Below are positions 60,174 to 64,000 of a stretch of 64,000 bases of DNA, in pieces (the stretch's first letter is position 1; each line of letters starts with the position of its first letter). Source of the stretch: Polaribacter litorisediminis (lineage in GTDB: Bacteria; Bacteroidota; Bacteroidia; Flavobacteriales; Flavobacteriaceae); assembly GCF_019968605.1 (NCBI RefSeq), contig NZ_CP082966.1, positions 1,041,001 through 1,105,000 on the forward strand, in the 5' to 3' direction. The translations under genes were made by a program, and so were the position numbers. Under the pieces are notes generated by a model, which saw only the letters and a list, made by a program, of their open reading frames with translations, was not told where the DNA came from and made no database searches.

Positions 60174-60809
60174 TTAAGCAAGTAGTTTCTTTACAGTATC
60201 AAAAATAAAATAGACTTCTGCTGCAATTTGCTGATTTGTTTTTAAATATGTTTCGTCTCGTTTATCGGTTGCATCACTAGCTTTTGGATCTACAAAAGGT
60301 AAGTGAAAACGATGAATGGCTTTTTTAATAAATGGGCAGTTTTTATCCGCATTATTACAAGTTGTAATGGCTATAAAAGGTGTTGTATTTATTGGATCAC
60401 TATATAATTTAGAAAAGCCTAAAACTGTTTTTCTTGCACCATCAAAAGAAATATTATAGCTAGGATTTTGATGACAAAAATTTTCTAATTGAAAATGAAA
60501 ACCTGCTTTTTGTAATGTTTTTATTGTATTTCTATGAAAAGCAGTTAATTCTGTTCCGCCAGAAAAAGCATCAATATTTAGATTAAAATAATGTGCTGCA
60601 TAAAAGCTCCAAACTTGTCCTAATTGACTTCTTCTAGCGTTATGTGTGCAAATAAAATTTAGGTGTACAACTTCGTTTTTGCCATATTCTAAGGCAACAG
60701 CTTCCGCAATTTTAAGCAACAATAATTTTCGATCAGCAGAAAGAGAATTTTTTTTTGATGCGCTTAAAAAAAAGTTTTTTGTAGAAACATTAGAAGCCTT
60801 CAATATCAT
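60174..60809 (-). CDS. Low-molecular-weight phosphatase / arsenate-reductase-like protein
   Basis: A 211-residue cytoplasmic protein. After a helical N-terminus it has HLNFICTHNARRSQLGQVW: the C-X5-R loop (Cys54, Arg60) of low-molecular-weight tyrosine phosphatases and thioredoxin-type ArsC. Later GGTELTAFHRNTIKTLQKAG fits the same fold. DPINTTPFIAITTCNNADKNCPFI carries further cysteines that could serve in arsenate reduction. No arsenic-resistance neighbours are present, so the substrate is open. A fragment of this gene at 53774-53847 marks the edge of the large duplication. Confidence 0.8.
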   Translation of the reverse strand: MILKASNVSTKNFFLSASKKNSLSADRKLLLLKIAEAVALEYGKNEVVHLNFICTHNARRSQLGQVWSFYAAHYFNLNIDAFSGGTELTAFHRNTIKTLQKAGFHFQLENFCHQNPSYNISFDGARKTVLGFSKLYSDPINTTPFIAITTCNNADKNCPFIKKAIHRFHLPFVDPKASDATDKRDETYLKTNQQIAAEVYFIFDTVKKLLA

Positions 60810-60872
60810 TATATATTTTTACCACAAAAGTAAGATAATAGCAATCTATTATAAATTAAAATAAAGTTAAGA

Positions 60873-61424
60873 ATGCGTTTAGAAATTGGAAATAAAGTGG
60901 CCGTTTTAGATGATGTTTTAAAAGGGATTATTATCGATATTAAAGAGCATGTTATTTCTGTAAAAACGGATGATGGGATGATTTTTAATTTTAATGCTTC
61001 AGAGCTAGTAAAAATCGAAAGAGAACAACATGAACTTTCTAAATTTTCTGATATTAACAATCCGTTTTTAAAAGAGAAAATATCAGCGCAGAAACCAAAG
61101 AAAACCGCTTTTATAAAGGATAAAAAAGAGATACTTTTAGAAGTAGATTTACATATTAATCAGTTAGTAAAATCGGTAAGAGGTTTAGATAATTACGATA
61201 TGTTAAACTTGCAATTAGATACAGCTAAAAATAAAATTGAATTTGCAATTCAAAAAAGAATCTCGAAAATTGTTTTTATTCATGGAGTGGGAGAGGGCGT
61301 TTTAAAATCTGAGTTGAATAGATTATTAAATAAATATCCTGTAAAATATTATGATGCTTCTTACAAGAAATATGGTTTAGGAGCCACAGAAGTTTACATT
61401 TATCAGAATGTTATGGAATCCTAA
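60873..61424 (+). CDS. Smr-domain protein (DUF2027-like)
   Basis: A 183-residue protein. The N-terminal half has an SH3-like barrel (GNKVAVLDDVLKGIIIDIK, VKTDDGMIFNF); the C-terminal half is a Smr (MutS2-related) domain with EVDLHINQLV and the hallmark FIHGVGEGVLKSELNRLL. Bacteroidetes Smr proteins of this type are shorter than the canonical DUF2027 protein. Smr domains often nick nucleic acids, but the function here is not known. It is divergent from the phosphatase-like gene and has 63 nt upstream. Confidence 0.85.
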   Translation: MRLEIGNKVAVLDDVLKGIIIDIKEHVISVKTDDGMIFNFNASELVKIEREQHELSKFSDINNPFLKEKISAQKPKKTAFIKDKKEILLEVDLHINQLVKSVRGLDNYDMLNLQLDTAKNKIEFAIQKRISKIVFIHGVGEGVLKSELNRLLNKYPVKYYDASYKKYGLGATEVYIYQNVMES

Positions 61425-61618
61425 AGGTTCATTTAGGTTGATGAAAAACATACAAAAAAGATAAAAAAAGGCTGGCATACAAAAGGCAAGTTTCATTGAT
61501 AAGCATTAATTTTCTTCATTATTTTTTAGGGGAAATTCTTGAGATTCCTGTTAAAAAAGAAAGATAAATTTATCTTACGCAAAAGGTTTTAGTACTCAGA
61601 ATTTTGCAGATAAAAACG

Positions 61619-61626
61619 TATTTTTG
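61619..61626 (+). promoter_or_regulatory. Candidate -7 promoter element of the cysteine desulfurase gene
   Basis: TATTTTTG matches TAnnTTTG only 4 nt before the ATG at 61631, so the mRNA would be essentially leaderless if this is the promoter. Confidence 0.4.
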
Positions 61627-61630
61627 TGGC

Positions 61631-62764
61631 ATGAAAGCTATTTATTTAGACAATGCCGCAACGACCAAAATTGATGCAGAGGTTTTAGAATTGATGCATA
61701 CTTCTATGCAAGAAAATTTTGGAAATCCATCTTCGACACATCAATTTGGGAGAAAAGCAAAGTCTGCCGTCGAAACCGCTAGAAAAAATATTGCCAAACA
61801 ATTTAATGTTACTGCTAGCGAAATTGTATTTACAGCAGGAGGAACCGAAGCCGATAATTTAATTCTAAACAATGCCGTTTTAAATTTAAGGATACAAAGA
61901 ATTATCACCTCTAAAATTGAACATCATGCCGTTTTGCATACTTGTGAATTTCTCAAAAAAACATATCATATTAGTTTAGATTTTATCAATGTTGATGCAT
62001 TTGGCAATATAGATCAGCTTCATTTAGAGGAACTATTATCAACTTCAGATGATACCACTTTAGTGAGTTTAATGCACATCAATAATGAAATTGGTAACCT
62101 TTTAAAGGTTGATGAAATTAGCGCTATTTGTAAAAGATACGATGCTTTATTTCATTCAGATACTGTGCAGGTAATCGGTCATTATCCTTTAGATTTAAAA
62201 AAGACTCCGATTGATTTTATTGTGGCTAGCGCTCACAAATTTCATGGACCAAAAGGGGTTGGTTTTGCTTATTTTAAAAAAGGATTCGGGATTTTACCCA
62301 TGTTTCATGGAGGAGATCAAGAAAGAGGGGCTAGGTCTAGTACCGAAAATGTACATAGTATTTTAGGCATGGAAAAGGCGTTGTCCATAGCAATTTCTAA
62401 TATGGAAAAAGACAGACATAAAATAGAATCTTTAAAATTATATTTTATTTCTAAATTAAAAAATATATCCGAAGCTATTGAATTTAACGGACATTCATCC
62501 GACATACATAAAAGTAGTTATACCATTTTAAATGTGCGTTTTCCAGTAGCAAATGAGATGCTTTTATTTAGTTTAGATATGGCAGGAATCGCTGTTTCTG
62601 GAGGTTCAGCTTGCCAGAGTGGCAGTAATAAGGGGTCTCATGTTTTAGACGAAATTTTAAATAAGGATGCAGCTGATAAAACAGCGGTTCGTTTTTCTTT
62701 TTCTAAATTCACTACAAAAGAAGAAATTGATTTTACCATTACTAAAATTAGAGAACTATTGTAA
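61631..62764 (+). CDS. Cysteine desulfurase (NifS/IscS family)
   Basis: A 377-residue PLP enzyme from the ATG at 61631, giving the standard N-terminus MKAIYLDNAATTKID; the in-frame ATG at 61604 adds a non-homologous leader. It has FTAGGTEADNLIL, IEHHAVLHTCEFL, LMHINNEIGNL, the PLP-lysine region ASAHKFHGPKGVG, ARSSTENVHSILGM and the catalytic-cysteine loop GGSACQSGSNKGSHVL. It provides sulfur for Fe-S clusters and thio-modification. No isc or suf genes accompany it in the window. Confidence 0.93.
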   Translation: MKAIYLDNAATTKIDAEVLELMHTSMQENFGNPSSTHQFGRKAKSAVETARKNIAKQFNVTASEIVFTAGGTEADNLILNNAVLNLRIQRIITSKIEHHAVLHTCEFLKKTYHISLDFINVDAFGNIDQLHLEELLSTSDDTTLVSLMHINNEIGNLLKVDEISAICKRYDALFHSDTVQVIGHYPLDLKKTPIDFIVASAHKFHGPKGVGFAYFKKGFGILPMFHGGDQERGARSSTENVHSILGMEKALSIAISNMEKDRHKIESLKLYFISKLKNISEAIEFNGHSSDIHKSSYTILNVRFPVANEMLLFSLDMAGIAVSGGSACQSGSNKGSHVLDEILNKDAADKTAVRFSFSKFTTKEEIDFTITKIRELL

Positions 62765-62974
62765 AATAGTAGCAGTGAATAGGATTGGTATTTTTAAATG
62801 ATATACTACCAATTTAACCCTATAATGCAGTAATAAATCGTTTCTTTTTTACTTAATTTTTATAAAAAAATAGAACCATAAGAAAGTCCATAATCTTTAT
62901 ATAAAGTTACTTAAAAAATCATCAATTGTGTACATTTCATTATAAAATTAAATTGGTATTTGTATCTTTTTAGT

Positions 62975-64000
62975 TTAATTGATCATTAATTTTCGTGTAC
63001 TTGTTGTATTGTTTTTTTCTTTTATTTTGATAAAATATACACCTGTATTTAAGCCTGTTACTGAAAAAATATTGCTTTTAAGATCATTTTCAGTAAACTG
63101 TTTTACTCGTTTTCCTGTTACATCAAAAACGCTAACTGCTACTGCATCTTTTGATAATGAAAAATTAGAAGAAGTAGGATTTGGATATACTTTTAAAAGA
63201 TCATTTATCATCGTAACATCATCCGTAGAAAGCGTTGCAACTTGATTTCCGAAAAGTTTAAATTCGCCAGGTTGTAAATTTATGGTGCTCGCGGAATATG
63301 TTGTATTACCGCTTGGATCCATTAAATCTACCCAAGCCCCAGCGGTTGGGAAATTAGTATTCACATTTTTTGCGACCACATCAAAATTTGCCAAAACAAT
63401 AACGTTTCTCAATTTAGTTTCTGGAATATTCGTATTAAAAATATCGATTCTAGGTGTTAAAGAGCCAGAGTTAATATTGTAATCGCCTTCAAAAACAGCT
63501 TCATTTATTTTTAAGGCATTTATTCGAGACCAATCATCATAAATTTTTCTTCTATTTGCATTAGACATCCAATTATCTGTCCATTGTGGTTGCTGTTTTG
63601 TAGCTAATTTACAATCACCATCAGTTCCACCTGGTTCGTTTACAGTACCATTATCACAGGTAAAAATAGAATTTTGCATACCAAGTGCTGCAAAATGCCA
63701 AATCATTTTTGGGCCAGGAATTGTTAAACTTACTGCACCAATGGCAGACATTCTTGATAAGGCTGTGCTTAAGTCTTTTACATTGTGACCAGAAATGGCG
63801 TCATTTCCATAGGCAACAGCTCTGTACATGATTCTTTCTTCATCATGACTTTCAGGATATCCTACAACTCTAGCACCACTAAAAGATCCACGAGATTTGT
63901 GTCCAATATTATTGATGTTCGAATTTGAAGCATATCCCATCATTAATTGGCTGTAAGGTCCATTTACATTTCCCCACATCATTACGCCTTTTCCTTCATT
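62975..64000 (-). CDS. Alpha-amylase-family secreted protein with type IX tail (3' part)
   Basis: Partial: the frame is open to the right edge and the 5' end lies outside the window, so any internal ATG such as 63982 is not the true start. The visible 341 codons contain the final catalytic-barrel region of a GH13-type enzyme (VGYPESHDEERIMYR, with the conserved His-Asp of the barrel end; SLTIPGPKMIWHFAALG), a beta-sandwich domain C, and a Por_Secre_tail sorting domain (YPNPTSSNFSLS ... GVYFIKIK) for type IX secretion. It should degrade alpha-glucans outside the cell. Confidence 0.88.
   Translation of the reverse strand, partial: NEGKGVMMWGNVNGPYSQLMMGYASNSNINNIGHKSRGSFSGARVVGYPESHDEERIMYRAVAYGNDAISGHNVKDLSTALSRMSAIGAVSLTIPGPKMIWHFAALGMQNSIFTCDNGTVNEPGGTDGDCKLATKQQPQWTDNWMSNANRRKIYDDWSRINALKINEAVFEGDYNINSGSLTPRIDIFNTNIPETKLRNVIVLANFDVVAKNVNTNFPTAGAWVDLMDPSGNTTYSASTINLQPGEFKLFGNQVATLSTDDVTMINDLLKVYPNPTSSNFSLSKDAVAVSVFDVTGKRVKQFTENDLKSNIFSVTGLNTGVYFIKIKEKNNTTSTRKLMIN

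Larger units (their letters stand above)
53850..60240. repeat. Copy 2 of the tandem segmental duplication
   Basis: Begins with a ppk2 3' remnant, then an adhesin gene with two more Ig repeats than copy 1, a PorP/SprF gene almost identical to copy 1, and the intact phosphatase-like gene on its right. The arrangement implies a single founding tandem duplication whose breakpoints lay inside ppk2 and the phosphatase-like gene. Confidence 0.85.

Noticed and set aside
60174..60809. Arsenic-resistance locus
   Set aside because: No arsR, acr3/arsB or other arsenic genes nearby; the LMW phosphatase fold alone does not define function.

Overview
The window is AT-rich chromosomal DNA from a marine-type member of the Bacteroidetes, most likely family Flavobacteriaceae (Polaribacter/Tenacibaculum-like; genus not resolvable here). 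Support: TAnnTTTG-type promoter elements, type IX secretion tail domains (both the gliding-type CTD and the Por_Secre_tail type), PorP/SprF proteins, Bacteroidetes-style curli genes, DUF3822 beside rsmD, and weak ribosome binding sites.

The left 24.7 kb looks like an integrative genomic island abutting a tRNA-Met(CAT) gene at 24744-24817, with a tyrosine recombinase gene directly beside the tRNA. It opens with the most unusual locus in the window: a tightly packed eleven-gene, same-strand block (344-13491). This encodes a VWA-like lipoprotein, a small membrane protein, a tubulin-like GTPase, a 1124-residue actin/Hsp70-fold ATPase, a membrane-anchored coiled-coil protein, a MotA/ExbB-like channel subunit with a long coiled-coil tail, two MotB/OmpA-like partners, a transglutaminase-like lipoprotein, a NUC1-type nuclease lipoprotein and a membrane-anchored PD-(D/E)XK nuclease. 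The MotA/MotB pair resembles the ZorA/ZorB motor of Zorya phage defence, but the cytomotive NTPases and nucleases make it a different assembly. I propose it is an envelope-spanning, ion-driven conflict (defence) machine. Immediately downstream lies the broken tail of a type I restriction specificity gene (hsdS), then a decaying accessory zone: a frameshifted CHAP amidase, lipoproteins, an IS110-family element with a structured non-coding leader (candidate bridge RNA), a J-domain gene split by an IS630 element at a TA target, a truncated second IS110-type transposase, an IS5/IS1182-like transposase, and an integrase carrying an in-frame stop.

From 24.9 to 39.5 kb the content is core-like: aminotransferase IV, YqgE, HU, fmt-recQ-ATPase, a DUF493/PPIase/PPIase-like/SurA/MoxR operon, rsmD-DUF3822, and a helicase. 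From 39.5 to 45.3 kb there is a curli (functional amyloid) locus on the minus strand: csgA-like, csgB-like, csgE (apparently fused to a CsgH-like domain), csgF, csgG (with an extra beta-barrel) and a TolB-like lipoprotein. A terminator-like hairpin separates csgA from the rest.

From 46.6 to 60.8 kb there are tandem polyphosphate kinase 2 genes, then a tandem segmental duplication of a giant type IX-secreted adhesin gene plus its PorP/SprF partner. Remnants of both flanking genes (ppk2 and a phosphatase/arsC-like gene) sit at the duplication joint. The window ends with an Smr-domain protein, a cysteine desulfurase and the 3' part of a secreted alpha-amylase-family gene that runs off the right edge.
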